Notes: generated by a model from the sequence alone, not told the origin. DNA of 64,000 nucleotides from Pteria penguin (GCA_035048485.1 CM068580.1:37606085-37670084); one strand, 5' to 3'; shown: positions 44,101 to 55,445, counted from the stretch's first letter. Program-made: numbers and translations.

Positions 44101-45853
44101 TATTACTGGGATTGACTACGTACTGCCTTCATTGTCAAGATTGTTCACTTATAATCTTAGTAATGGTGTTGTACATAAAGGACTCTGGTAATTTAGTTGC
44201 ACACTTATGACTGAAATGATGATGTTCACACTTGAACTTTGTGCTCAGGTTGTTTACATATTGCTTTAGTGGTAGGGTTGTCCACACATGACCTTACTGG
44301 TAGTATTATTCACATGCATGTGACCATAATGGTAGGGGTTTTCACAGTATCTTAGTGGCATTGTTGTTCAAGCATGATGTAAGTGTGGGACTGTCAACAC
44401 ATTGCTTAAATGGTTCGATTGTTCACACAATATCTTAGTGGTGGTGCTATTCTCACAACACCTAAATCATGATGTTGTTCAAACATGACTTAAGTAGTCA
44501 GGTTGTTGAATATAGGCATAAGTGTTGGGATTTTTCACCCATGAACATAATAAAGAGATTGTTCACTCAAAACATTTTAGTGGTGGAGTTGCATTTTTAG
44601 CATTTGTTGCATACAACTCTTTTTTCTGGTTGTAAGAATATGAGGCTCCTTAAATTGTTAGGGCCCCACCATCTCACAGGTGCCTTATAGTAATTACTCT
44701 GTCAGTCCATCTGTCTGTCTGTTTGTCCATCTGTCTGTCAGCACTTTCTTTGACATGCAGTAATTTGAGTTTCCTTTGAAGAATTTTCATAAATTATACA
44801 TATAATATTTGGATGAATAAAAGAAAGAAGTCTTTCGATTTTGAAAACTATCTGATATATATTTACAGAGTTATTGGACTTAGAATTTTTTATTTATGCT
44901 AATAACAATGTAATATAGAGGGTGCTTGCCCAATAGTAATCACCCTGTCTGTCCATGCATCTGTCCATCAGCACTTTCTTTGGCACAACTTGCATTTCTT
45001 TTAAGAAGATTATCATGAATACTATTCAAAATAAGAAGGAAGATGGTGAGAGGAAAACATTAATACCTTTTGATGTCAAAGGTTAAGGTCATAATTAGAT
45101 GGGAATTATAAACATGGTTTTGACACATCAATACTTGGTTCTGATGTTGTAACTCAACAAGAATGTATCCTAGAGTCTTTAAACTTTATACATAGATAGG
45201 GAAAGGCTAGTGGTAAACATCTATACCTTTTGAGGTCAGTATCAAAGGAAGATGTTACATTTGAAGATTTTAAGATGAAAGGAACACGAGCTTTTAATGT
45301 AAATTGAATTGAATATTATGAGAAATAATGCTGCTGTTTGCTATAAAAGCCTTTCTGCGGAGCCCTTCCTGCCATTGTCAGTGTTTTAGTTCCATAAGGT
45401 GACCATTGCTTTTCTATTATTTCACATGAAAATAACTTGCACTTATTGTTATGTTGTGTGAGTATAATGTTCATTTGTAATTCTGGATGTTCTCACTTCT
45501 CACTGAAGATCATGTTTAGTTGCCTTATAATAAGTTTCTCTAATGATGAAACACTTCTGTTACAGTATATCTTATGATGTTCCAGCATTAGACAAAGTGA
45601 ATAACCGAAATTCCTGGAGAGTTTATACAATCTTTATCATGATATGTTTTATTCTTAACTGTTTCAGATTTTCTTTACCACCGACATAATGTCTGATATA
45701 ACTTGCTGTCAGAGTGCAGGAGCGAGGACATATGATGCAGAATTACCATTCTACAGTTCTACTCGTCAAGATGATGATCGTCTGAGTGTGAAAACCAATG
45801 AATCCAGTCATACTATAAACAGTGAGGATCAAAGTCCAAGATCTGTTACCTAA
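38076..45853 (+). CDS. PLPP1: Phospholipid phosphatase (PLPP1/2/3, LPP/wunen type), six exons
   Basis: Exons 38076-38133, 39490-39641, 40091-40371, 41108-41165, 41803-41979 and 45668-45853 (912 nt, 303 residues) join with intron phases 1, 0, 2, 0, 0 and GT..AG borders. Length and layout match PLPP1-3, with six membrane segments near residues 8-29, 57-77, 97-118, 170-186, 198-214 and 226-249. All PAP2 motifs are intact: C1 KYSIGRLRP (120-128), C2 PSGH (168-171) and C3 SRISDYMHHWSD (216-227), so Arg127, His171, Arg217, His223 and Asp227 are present. NCT at 139-141 is a glycosylation sequon in the loop glycosylated in the family. The family dephosphorylates phosphatidate, lysophosphatidate, ceramide-1-phosphate and sphingosine-1-phosphate at the outer membrane face. 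Which vertebrate paralogue it corresponds to cannot be settled; the symbol is nominal. Confidence 0.96.
38134..39489 (+). other. PLPP intron 1
   Basis: It contains three direct copies of CACACCCACAATGA-type sequence at 39004-39062. The acceptor is TTTATTTTGTAG. Confidence 0.85.
39490..39641 (+). CDS. PLPP1: PLPP exon 2
   Basis: Rest of membrane segment 1, the first outer loop with PFHRGFFCNDESLMHPYK (matching the family's Y/F-K/H-RGF-C-D/N-D signature) and the start of segment 2. The donor is GTCAGT. Confidence 0.95.
39642..40090 (+). other. PLPP intron 2
   Basis: AT-rich; acceptor TGTTTTGTAG. The opposed open frames here are chance reads. Confidence 0.85.
40091..40371 (+). CDS. PLPP1: PLPP exon 3 (C1 motif)
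   Basis: Membrane segments 2-3, catalytic motif C1 KYSIGRLRPHF and the large outer loop with an NCT sequon and several cysteines. It ends in AG|GTACAG, phase 2. Confidence 0.96.
40372..41107 (+). other. PLPP intron 3 with copies of the exon 3 donor region
   Basis: The exon 3 end, GAGGCCAGGTACAGCTATGT, is echoed at about 40473-40500 (GCAGGTACAATTCTGTTAGT) and at 40697-40724 (GAGGCCAGGTATAGTTATGA). An A-rich run lies at 40662-40686. The acceptor is TTTGATTTCAG. Confidence 0.7.
41108..41165 (+). CDS. PLPP1: PLPP exon 4 (C2 motif)
   Basis: A 58-nt exon completing Arg164 and encoding LSFPSGHASIMMYSMIFVVV. SGH carries the catalytic histidine that acts as acid. The donor is GTAATA. Confidence 0.95.
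41166..41802 (+). other. PLPP intron 4
   Basis: AT-rich; acceptor CATTTTACAG. No repeat or gene recognised. Confidence 0.85.
41803..41979 (+). CDS. PLPP1: PLPP exon 5 (C3 motif)
   Basis: Membrane segment 5, motif C3 SRISDYMHHWSDVLAG and most of segment 6. It ends TTTATTACT|GTAAGT in phase 0; this junction is the seed of the minisatellite in the next intron. Confidence 0.96.
42007..42202. mobile_element. Foldback MITE in PLPP intron 5
   Basis: The left arm GGTCTTTTCATTATACAGAG and the right arm ending TATAATGAAAAGACC are inverted repeats. Pairing extends with gaps (ATTTCCCATATAAGCGGGTA against TACCCGTTTAAATAGGAAAT) through almost the whole 196 bp. It sits between two copies of the GGGCATATCTATT minisatellite unit. 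No clean target duplication is visible. Confidence 0.75.
42203..42840 (+). repeat. 33-bp minisatellite copying the exon 5 splice donor
   Basis: The unit is 33 bp, for example TTTATTACTGTAAGTTTATT then ATAGGCATATCTA. About 15 copies retain an intact GTAAGT preceded by ATTACT or a close variant (42213, 42310, 42343, 42376, 42409 and on). The array derives from the true exon 5/intron 5 boundary (41971-42004). Interruptions (AAAAGTTTATTATAG, TATCTACCGG) recur as a larger block, showing higher-order duplication. Confidence 0.95.
42960..44600 (+). repeat. Degenerate TTAGTGGTGGGATTGTTCAC array
   Basis: Diverged units of roughly 30-45 bp, built on TTAGTGGTGGGATTGTTCAC followed by ACATGACC, fill about 1.6 kb. 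They are interrupted by a MITE at 43760-43901. The plus open frame at 43159-43380 comes from this array. Confidence 0.8.
43760..43901. mobile_element. 142-bp MITE
   Basis: Imperfect inverted ends of about 40 bp: TAAGGAATAAATCTAATTTG at the left, AATTAGATTCATTCCTTA at the right, both continuing to GAGGTAT / ATACCTC. It interrupts the TTGTTCACA array. Confidence 0.7.
44640..45300 (+). repeat. Dispersed repeat with CTGTCTGTCCATCTG tracts
   Basis: Two degenerate copies of a segment with CCATCTGTCTGTCAGCACTT then CTTTG occur at 44700-44760 and 44945-44985, followed by AAGAAT/AAGAAG runs. It resembles the tails of bivalve dispersed repeats. Boundaries are uncertain. Confidence 0.5.
45668..45853 (+). 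CDS. PLPP1: PLPP exon 6 (cytosolic tail and stop)
   Basis: It encodes the end of membrane segment 6 and a hydrophilic C-terminal tail rich in Asp and Ser (TRQDDDRLSVKTNESS), ending SVT and TAA. The tail is divergent in sequence but similar in length to those of the family. Confidence 0.92.
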   Translation: MFFTTDIMSDITCCQSAGARTYDAELPFYSSTRQDDDRLSVKTNESSHTINSEDQSPRSVT

Positions 45854-48607
45854 ATGCACTTCTTTCAGGCCGCTTCTTTATGGATGCACTCATTTGAGTT
45901 CTCCCTATATCTGTCATTGCAAACATTCCGTTACCTCTTTGCTTTGTCATATATGAGGTTTGATATCTATCGTGATATATCTTGACAGACAGCTAATATT
46001 TCTGTGTAATTCTCTTGTTTGTTAGTGATAGGTGGATATGAGTGATAAAAATTTACTATTTATTTTGTTGCATTTTTATGTTACTTAAAACGAAACACTG
46101 CAAAAAGAACAAAAATCTGTGAATTTAGGAAATGAAATTGATAACAATTATTGATTGATTTTGCTTGAATGTGCACAGGACACTTTACAGTCATGTTTCA
46201 AGTAGAGTAAGCACTGGTGAGTTTTATTCACATTACAGCATTAAACATGCAAATATTATTGGTTTCATTTCATATGTACCACCACATCAAATTAATTTGT
46301 GGATTCTTGTCCATCTGTCAAGAGAAATGTGAGGTAGAGAGGAGGTTTTTTTTGTTTTTTTATTTTCTGGGAACCTTAAATTTAGATCTACATCAAAATG
46401 TATATTCACAGAGGTACAATGATTGAAGGATGTTCAGTTCATTCATCTTTGTGTCTTACTGGTATAATTTGAACGTGAGTTAGATAAAACATTCATTCAA
46501 GATGTTTACTTTCATTCAAATGTGCAATGTACATTTTCTGAAAATGAATTGAAAATACATGATAAAATTCAGGAAAGCTTTTGGGGGGAGGGCAGGTTAG
46601 GATGAGAATTGAGAAATTAAATTGATGTGGTCTAATACTAACATGCCGTTTTGCTAATGAAATACCTAACTGCCAATGATTATTTTCACAATATCAATGC
46701 TTTGTGATTACCTCTTTTGCACATACCGTTGACAAATATTGCTATTTAAAAACTTGGTTTGCAGTTAAATGTTTCCAGTGAAACACAGGAAAGTAATCAG
46801 GAAACAACGTGCAGTAAACAATATTTTGATATATACACATACTTAATGTTCTAAATTCTAAAGATAATGATAATCATGTATTACCTTTATTCGTCATGAT
46901 ACCGTTTGTCTTCGCAACTCCTCCTAAACCCATTGAAGGATCATTTCAATGAAACTTGGTACAAAGATCAAAATGTAGATGTGCATATTTCAAGGGGAAT
47001 GCTGTCCAAAATGTTTTACAGGAGTTATGGCCCTTGGACGTAGGTTTTTATGCATATATAGTAAATTCAGCTTGTCTTCGCAACTCCTCCTTAACCCTTA
47101 GGAGGATTTCATTAATACATGTACTTAGTACAAATACAGATCACAATATGTGGAGATCCTGTTGAAAATCTTTTAAAGGAGTTATGGCCCTTGGACTATA
47201 TGTGCTACATGTATTAGAAAAATGTCATTTGAAAAATTTTGCTGTCAATGGAGACATTTGTAGCATGCAAACACGTCTAGTTTTATACTCCAGTTTCTTG
47301 ACAGAAAAAAACTCTTAAATTACATCTGTTTATTTATTCTATTTCATATAATTTAGAATCATAAATTTGTAATGAAATGATTTGAATCCATGCCATCCTT
47401 TGGTTGTTTAATTAAAGATTTCTGAAATTTGTATATTATTACATTTCAGGCTTTGCTGTTTACTGCAGTATAAACACATGATGACAGAATGATTACTATT
47501 AGTTTTTAACAGCCTAAATAGAGAATTGATGTATATGTCAGAATTATTTCAATAATTTATTTTGAACATTTGGTACTCATTGTTACTTTAATGTACATTG
47601 AAATGCATTTATTATAAAAACAATTTAGATATAAAGATTGAACTGTTACTCAAATTTTGAGACAGTTGCCCTTTTTTCAAAATATTTTACAGTCACAATT
47701 TCTAATGTAAGGATTGATTTGATATATCTTATACATGTATATCTACATACATGTAGTTATTTTCATTTGAAAAAGGCCAGGTGGCCAAAAATTTGTGAAA
47801 AGAATGTTCAGTCTTTTGATTTATATATTTACTTTTCTCTGAAAGAATTTACTTATGTTGCAACTGAGATATATTTGAGGAAAATTTGTTATAGATTTGA
47901 TATATAGATAGATATAAATTTGATACAGATAGTACTGGATTTATTTATCTGTTTTTATTTTGAGATACACACATGGTCTGCCGAAAAAAATTTAAGAAGT
48001 TGAAGCTAATCAAAAATTTTTAAAAAGTTGAGGCTCATTCAAAATCTTTATCTGGTTGTAGAAATATAAATATATACTGTATAACTGCATATGGACAATG
48101 TACAAATTATTTGAGGAAAATAGAAGGAGAAATTAGAAAGCTATTTTATGAAACAGTTGAGAGCAACTTTGGAAAATGATATACATGTATTGTAAAATTA
48201 TGGAATTTGCACTTTGAAGATAAGTCAAATATTCAATGTATATATGTGTATGTTATCTCACTCTCAATTTCATGGACTTTTGTATTTTTGCACTCAAATA
48301 AACAACTATTTTTACAAAGTGTTTGTCATCACATGTTCTCTAGAAATCAAGTATTTATGCTGAAGAAGTCAGATCACTTTATGACTTATGATGTTTATGA
48401 ATTATTATTTTGTATAGTTCTTTATAGATTTAATTCTAGTCATTTGATAGATACCTGTATGTTCTTACTTCTCTATAGTGTTGAGAAATCCACATTCAAT
48501 TCTTTTACAGTCAATAATACATACCTTTTAGTGTTTAAATATTGTCTTATTTATGAATTGCTTGCTTGTGATATCAACATTATTTTTTAGATTTTTATCG
48601 AAATAAA
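45854..48607 (+). other. Probable PLPP 3' UTR
   Basis: It runs from the stop codon to an AATAAA at 48602-48607, a good candidate poly(A) signal. A repeat with GGAGTTATGGCCCTTGGA at 47031 and 47178 (147 bp apart) lies at about 46895-47240. The open frame at 48207-48590 lies inside the proposed UTR and has no recognised domain. The 3' end is inferred, not seen. Confidence 0.5.
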
Positions 48608-48884
48608 TGCTGTTTGTGACAGATTTATTTTTGTGTTGACTTCATTGTCATCTTTTATAATGTAAGCATGAATCAAAACCTCTGTCTTAATGTTTGTGAT
48701 TCACCCATTCTTCCAGGGTTTGTAAAAGAACATGACATTTAGACGATTTTCAATAGTTCTATTTGTGACGTCATAAACAATATTTGTCAGAGTTTTGTCA
48801 GGCCTTAGATGACGTTGTCACAATGAAAATTGCATCTTTTAGAAGGGTGAATGGTGCTGTATAAATTTTACATTTTTTAGATTT

Positions 48885-50060
48885 GACTAGAGCCAAAGGA
48901 CATGGTGGTGTGATGTCACTTTGTCTGTCAGTGGTTGACTGTCCATAAACTTTCATATTTTCAATTTCTCCCAAACTCATCAACAGATTTTGATGAAACT
49001 TATTATATTTGTAGTACTAGTGGATCTCTACCATTTTTGTGCTGTTTATTTAGATCTATCAATAGGTGGTGCCACTATAGTCAAAAGTATACCCAAGAGG
49101 GTACCCCTCCTTTGTGAGTACCACCCTCCTTCTTCAGAAGGGGTACATGAATTTAAAAACTAATGGTATCAGAGTATTCTAGAAGGATGTAAGATTCAAC
49201 TTTGTTCTTTACCTTTAATTTCTGTGGTGTCCTTGTAGACTGCTTATAATGCATTGAATTTATGTGTTTTAACAGATTTTTAATTTATAGATGTAATTAA
49301 AAAGAATATGGAATACAGATATAATTTCTTGGACATTTTGCAATTTTTTAAGGTTAAAAAAAGAAGGAGAATATACTATTAATATGTAATAATGAGATTT
49401 GATGGACTACTGCTTCAGAACTAATTGAAAGATTTTGCTGAAATTTGGTAGGTATGAAGAACATAAGGTCCCCTTCATTGTTGCTGTTTTCAACCAGATC
49501 CATCAAAAGTTGGAATCAGGGTGGGGCAATACAGGCCCAGGATTGTACCATCCTTTGATAAACTTCTTCGGATCGGTCCAGCTGCATAACCAAACCAAAT
49601 GCACCAGTGATCTAAATGGGTGTCTTTAGAAGTTTTGGTAATTTAGAATATTTTATGCTGTATTCTTTTTTTAATGTTTTGGATTTTTTTGCCTACTTTC
49701 AGGTAATTCTATGAATTGTCTCCTTGTAGGTTGCTTATAATGCATTAATTTTATTGTAATAGATGTAATTCGAAAGAAAATGGAATACATGTACAAAAAT
49801 CATTTCTAGGATTTTTCATAATTTCGCAGATTAAAAAAGGGAAGGGATATACTATTAGTATGCAATGATATCGTTGATGGATATCTCCTTCAGAATTAAT
49901 GGAATTGTGTTATGGAAATTTGGTAGAGATGAAGTACTCAAGTTTTCATACAAACATGAATTGGTTTTTTAACCAGATCTGTTAAAGAGATACATTATGG
50001 GCTGGATGACATAGGTCCCAAAGGGTAACCTTCTTTGAGAAACTTCTAATTGGCTGCAAG
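48885..50060 (-). repeat. GCTCACCTGAG-family repeat, reverse orientation, copy I
   Basis: Read on the minus strand it has the family body landmarks (GGTGGCACCACCT-like sequence at 49063-49076, AGGAGGGGTACCCTC at 49096-49110, TACTTCATCTCTACC at 49924-49938). The termini are badly decayed. At least two body copies seem present. Confidence 0.6.
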
Positions 50061-50990
50061 TGCTGTTTCACTATTGCTTTTCATTCCTTTCCGTAATGAA
50101 ATTTTTGGTGGTGTTTTTTTTTTTATGTCATTTTGGAATTGATCATTTCAACAAATCAGAGAAGCAGATAGGCATTTAATTGCTAACATTTATTTAAAAA
50201 TGTCTATTTCGAGTGTTGTTTGCAGTTGGACTATGAAAATGATATTTTCTGAAGGAATTTATTTTGACCTTATTGTTTTTTAATTTTTGATCTCTGTCAG
50301 TTTTAGCATGCTGAAGGTTAGTGGTAAAATTATGCTGGAGGCAAGAACAGAAATTTCATTTCATTTAAAAAAATACACTCACACAAGTGTTTGGGTGTTT
50401 TGCAGCACTCAGTAAGTCATATTAGAAAGAAAATTACTGACTTTAATCTTTTTCACACATTTAGTGTCATTTTCTGGATTTATTCAATACAGATAGTGAA
50501 GAAATAAAGCATTTATTTGTCAACTTTGATTAGAAAATGTCTATGTAAAGGGTTAAATGATAGTTTCATATCAAAGTTTAGCCTTTATGACTTTTTTTAA
50601 TTGAGATATAGGCCTGTTCTGGCAAGCTGAAGGGTCGTGGTTCAAATCATGCCAAAGCCTAAAAATGTTTTAGTTCATTTTGCACAAAAACAAGATTTTA
50701 GATATTATTGTTATTTAAGAAAAAAAAAATATGGAAAAAGGCATTCTGACTTGATAATCTTTTCATATTTTTTAGTATCATTGTCTTGATTTGTTCAGTA
50801 TAGAGAAGGAAGCTTACAGTACTAAGTCAGTTGTTAGAAAAACAATAAACAAGAGAATATGCATCTGTGAATTTCTTCAAGCACTCAGTTGTTTGTGAAT
50901 GATCAAATGTTGCTCAAGTGAGGAATAGATTTTGTTTTGTTTTAATGCTACAGAATGTTCTGTCTACCTTGTTACATGTATATTGATGAC
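50061..50990. other. No gene seen; faint B-box remnant
   Basis: AT-rich. GTCGTGGTTCAAATCATGCC at 50634-50653 looks like the T-arm of a tRNA-derived repeat, but no full head is preserved. Confidence 0.4.
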
Positions 50991-52340
50991 TGAAGTACTG
51001 AATCAGGCATAGCATGCTTTGACAATCTTGGCCCTTGCAGGGCCACAACAGGCACTGCTTTCTTTGAGTATTGTTTAGATCTATTATCGGTGTTATAGAA
51101 GGCTCTGCCTTATTTGAGTATAGTTGTGGTTATAAGTGCTGTAGAAGACACATTCAAATTTTGATAATCATGGTAATTGTTCATTTTTTGGTGCTACAGC
51201 AGGCACTGATGTGAATATCGCGATTGTTGATGCAGCAGAGTACAATCCTTATTTTAATTATCAAAGTGATTGTAGTGCTATATCGGCCAATGCCAACTGA
51301 TAAACGCGTTGATTATAGACACTGCGGCAGGCACTGCCTTCTAGAAGTATTGTGGGTGCTTGAGGTGCTATACAACAGGTACTGCCTTCTAGAAGTATTG
51401 TAGGCGCTTGAATTGCTACAGCAGGCACTGTCTTCTAGAAGTATTTTGGGTGCTTGAGGTGCTATATAGCAGGTACTGCCTTCTAGAAGTATTGTGGGTG
51501 CTTGAGGTGCTATACAGCAGGCACTGCTTTCTAGAAGTATTGTGGGTGCTTCAGGTGCTATACAGCAGGCACTGCCTTCTAGAAGTATTGTGGGTGCTTC
51601 AGGTGCTATACAGCAGGCACTGCCTTCTAGAAGTATTGTGGGTGCTTCAGGTGCTATAACAGACACTGCCTTCTTTGATTATCTTTGTGATTGAAGTTGC
51701 TATAGCAGATACTGCCTATTTGATTATCATGGTAATTGAAGGTGGTACTATAGGCATTGCCTACTTTTACTACCATGGTGATTGTAGGTGCGATAGCAAC
51801 CAATGCCAACTGATAGTAGTTGTTTAATCAGCCACTGCCTACATTCATAAGCATGGTGATTTCATAATCAAGTTTTGTAACGGACACTGTCTAACAATGT
51901 ATATTTTCATTACCATATTGATTGCAGCGCTATATTAGCCTTTAATATCTACTATGATTATGGTGATTGCAGTGCTACGAAGGAGACTGCCCTCTTCTAT
52001 CATCATGGTGACTGCAGTGCTATATAAGCCAATTTCCATGAGGATTTTAGCACTGTATCCTTTGAGTATTGTGGTGACTGTCAATGGTTTTCAAACAGGT
52101 ATACTGCCGTCTTTAGTCATTGTGGTGGCTATGTATTTCAGAAGGCACTACCCTCTTCTGAGTATTCCGTTGATTATAGCTGCCACGGGGGACAGTCTGC
52201 TCATTTTAATTTTCATGGTGATTGTAGTGCTATATCAGCCATAGCATAATGTGATTATTATGGTGACTGTACGTATTACAAGAGGCACTATACCTACTTT
52301 GAGTTTTGTTAGGATAACAGGTGCAAGCTCTGCCTTTTTA
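50990..52340 (+). repeat. Degenerate GTGATTGTAGTGCTATAGCA array
   Basis: Variants of GTGATTGTAGTGCTATA then GCAGGCACTGCCT recur through 1.3 kb at irregular spacing. The homogeneous 48-bp array (next entry) is a recently amplified part of it. Confidence 0.75.
51318..51670 (+). repeat. 48-bp minisatellite open on both strands
   Basis: About seven units of exactly 48 bp (CTAGAAGTATTGTGGGTGCT at 51483 and 51531). As 48 is divisible by 3, each strand keeps one reading frame. The minus strand reads repeats of APEAPTILLEGSACCI and the plus strand repeats of YSRHCLLEVLWVLQVL. These are repeat translations, with no start context or flanking exons, so I do not call a protein. Confidence 0.93.
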
Positions 52341-54115
52341 TACGCCCGTCTTAAGAAGGGGCGTATTATGTTATGGCGTTGTCCGTCCGACGTCCGGGAT
52401 AAGTTCGTCTGGGCTATTACTTCTTCCCCTGTGCATGGATTTCAATGATATTTCACAGAATTGTTGCTTAGGACCCAAGAATGTGTCATGGCTTTAAACC
52501 AAAGTCATAGGTTAAAGGTCAAGGTCACAACATGCAAAGTGAGTAAAACCTTTTCCAGGCCATAACTTCTTCCCCTGTGCATGGATTTCAATAATATTTC
52601 ACAGAATTGTTACTTAGGACCCAAGGGTATGCCATGACTTTGACCAAAGGTCATAGGTCAAAGGTCAAGGTCACAACATGCGAAGTGAGCAAAACCTTGT
52701 CGGGGTCAGAACTTCTTCCCCTGTGCATGGATTTCAGTAATATTTCACAGAATTGTTACTTAGGGCCTAAATGTATGTCTTGACCTTAACCGAAGGTCAT
52801 AGGTCAAAGGTCATGGTCACAACATGCAAAGTGAGTAAAACATTGTCGGGACTATCACTTCTTCCCCAGTGCATGGATTTCAATAATATTTCACAGAATT
52901 GTTACTTAGGACCCAAGGGTGTGTCATAATTTCGACCTAAGGTCATAGATCAAAGGTCATGGTCACAACATGCAAACTGAGTAAAACCTTGTCCGGGCCA
53001 TAACTTCTTCCCCTGTGCATGGATTTCAATAATATTTCACAGAATTGTTACTTAGGGCCCAAATGTATGTCTTGACCTTAACCGAAGGTCATAGGTCAAA
53101 GGTCATGGTCACAACATGCAAAGTGAGTAAAACATTGTCGGGACTGTCACTTCTTTCCCAGTGCATGGATTTCAATAATATTTCACAGAATTGTTACTTA
53201 GGACCCAAAAAGTGTAAAGACTTGACCCAAGGTCATAGGTCAAAGGTCAAGGTCGCAACATGCGAAGTGAGTAAAACCTTGTCCAGGCCATTATTTCTTG
53301 CCCTTTGCATGGATTTTAATAATATTTCACGGAATTGTTACTTAAGACCGAAAGGTGTGTCATGAACTTGACCAAACGTCATAGGTCAAAGGTCAAGGTC
53401 ACCACATGAAAAATGTGTAAAACAATGTTCGGGCCATAACTTCTCCTGCGCATAGATTTTAATAATATTTCACAGAATTGTTACACTTAACCCAAGATCA
53501 TAGGTCAAAGGTCAAGGTCTCAACATGCAAAGTGAGTAAAACCTTGTTCGAGCCATAACTTCTTCACCGAGCATAGATTTCAATAATATTTCACAGAATT
53601 GTTACTAAGCACCCAAGGGTGTGTTATGACTTTGATTGTCAAAGGTCAAGGTCACAACATGCAAAGTGAATAAAACATTGTTCGGGCCATAACTTCTTCC
53701 CCTGTGCATGGATTTCAATAATATTGCACAGAATTGTTACTTAGGACCCAAGGGTGTGTTATGACCTTGACCCAAGGTCAAGGTCACATCATGCAAAGTG
53801 AATAAAACTTTGTTACTATGATAATGATATGGAGATGCTAAGTAACGTGATAACTCAAGTAAACCTCAGTTGTTTTTCATGAAACTTATACAGAATGCTT
53901 AGATAGTGTAGGAGAAACCACTTTTCAGTTTTGAGCAAATTCCATTTTGTTGTTACAGAGTTATGGGACTTAGATCCTCTTTTTTGGATTTCAGTATTTC
54001 ATAAAAGTATCATCAAAGAGACCCATGTTTGGGGTAATAAAACCATACGTTCACATTGATCCCATCCAAATAAGCGACGGGCGTATTATGCCACGCTAGG
54101 CGTTGCTCTTGTTAT
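52336..54115 (+). mobile_element. TACGCCCGTC-ended element carrying a 146-bp satellite
   Basis: The ends are inverted: TATACGCCCGTC at 52338-52349 and GACGGGCGTATTAT at 54075-54090. Inside, a tandem array runs from about 52395 to 53815. Copies of GTGCATGGATTTCA start at 52431, 52577, 52723, 52869, 53015 and 53161, exactly 146 apart, followed by about four shorter, diverged units. Each unit contains GGTCATAGGTCAAAGGTCAA. This resembles satellite-bearing non-autonomous elements known from bivalves (pearl/Helitron-like); the class is inference. Confidence 0.85.
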
Positions 54116-54470
54116 GCCCTTAGTCTGAAAGATCAGAGAGTATCTAGTGTTTGAATTGTCCGTCTGTCAGTCTTTTTGTCCTTCCGCTTGTCTGTCCGTC
54201 TGTTTGTAAGTGATTCCTTCCTGCTTGAAAAAAATGCAATATACCTTCTTTATATTCATTACTAGATTAAACTCACCAAAATTCAAATGCATGTGTATCT
54301 TGTACTTTCTCACATCTCAACAGCAGCGGTTGTCTAGTTTGATTTTTGTGGTGATTGTTGCTCTACAACAGACACCCGATTTTGAGATACTTTATTTTAT
54401 TTTGATGTCAGACTCACTCTCTTTCTCGGGGATCAAATAACAAGTTTAGTTTCCCTTCTATCCATGAAAA
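54116..54470. other. Short CTGTC/GTCTGT-rich stretch, no gene
   Basis: A GTCCGTCTGTCAGTC-type microsatellite lies at 54160-54210. The open frame at 54210-54440 has no recognised feature. Confidence 0.4.
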
Positions 54471-54750
54471 GCCGGTGTGGCCTAGTGGATGAGGTGCTCA
54501 GCCCATGACCTAGAGATCCCGTGTTCGATTCCCGCCCTTGGCACACCGGTGTTCTGTCTTTCGGATGAGACAGTAAAACTGAGGTCTCGTAACACGGTAG
54601 GCGTGGCACGTAAAAGGTCCCTCACTGCTTCGGGTGGGTCCGTTGCAAAGGTAGAAATTTATATGCAACGCACCAGGCAAATACCGTCACTATATACGTC
54701 AAATAACCGTGGAGTGACGTAAAACAATAATTAATCAATCAAACAATCTG
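54471..54750 (+). mobile_element. tRNA-derived SINE, long-body family
   Basis: The head has an A box (GTGGCCTAGTGGATGAGG) and B box (TGTTCGATTCCC). The body has GTTCTGTCTTTCGGATGAGA, GGCACGTAAAAGGTCCCTCA and GGAGTGACGTAAAACAATAA, with an AATCAATCAAAC tail. It is the most intact of three copies in the window. Confidence 0.92.
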
Positions 54751-55365
54751 CATGTCCAATCCTTTGCATTTTTCACATTGAAAGAAAATAATAATATGAT
54801 TGATAATAATCAATAATAGTAATAATTTATTCATGTTGAAAGCCAAGCCAGGAAAAACATAATTTTAGGAACCCATCCTTTAAAGAATCTTCACTATAGG
54901 CCTATATGTTAAACACCTGGACCCCTCTTTCATTCAACGACGTTTGAGATTCCCAGTTTCTCGTGGTATGCATATCCGTATATGGAACTTACAGCTGAAT
55001 TTCCTAGTCTTGTCCCTTGATTCCTTGCATTTTGTAACGCAGTGCAAGGAATCATGGAACAAGACTACTGGATTTCACCTCTAGATAACAGACATCGGAA
55101 GGGGTGAATGGGCGGGGTTTGAAGCAAATTGGCTTCCATATAAGAATATAAGAATTCATGTATCGTCATGCTTGATCAATTACACCCCACAAAACTTCTG
55201 TGTTGTAATGCACTTATTTTGCGTTCTATTCAAATTCTCTTCAGCCGTGCGTTATATCGCTATAAATTGTTATATGTACGTATTACTTATATTGCATTAT
55301 ATCGCGATACTTTGCGTTATAATGCAAATGATTTGTATTATATCGCAATATTTTTGCTTTATAAA

Positions 55366-55368
<3 letters not shown>
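54751..55368. other. No gene; contains a 33-bp-arm hairpin
   Basis: Arms at 54997-55029 and 55043-55076 (including TAGTCTTGTCCCTTGATTCC and its near reverse complement) form a long imperfect hairpin with a 13-base loop. Downstream, 55248-55360 repeats GCGTTATATCGCTATA-like motifs four times. Confidence 0.6.

Positions 55369-55443
<75 letters not shown>
55369..55443 (+). repeat. (AT)n microsatellite, 75 bp
   Basis: An uninterrupted AT run of about 37 units. It produces Tyr-Ile open frames on both strands. Confidence 0.98.

Positions 55444-55445
<2 letters not shown>

Larger units (their letters stand above)
41980..45667 (+). other. PLPP intron 5
   Basis: A 3.7-kb intron containing a foldback MITE, a 33-bp minisatellite, a degenerate TTGTTCACA array, a second MITE and a dispersed repeat, each listed separately. 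The acceptor is ACTGTTTCAG. Confidence 0.9.

Noticed and set aside
48207..48590. A 127-residue plus-strand open frame
   Set aside because: It lies in the proposed PLPP 3' UTR, just before the candidate poly(A) signal, and shows no family resemblance or composition bias beyond AT richness.
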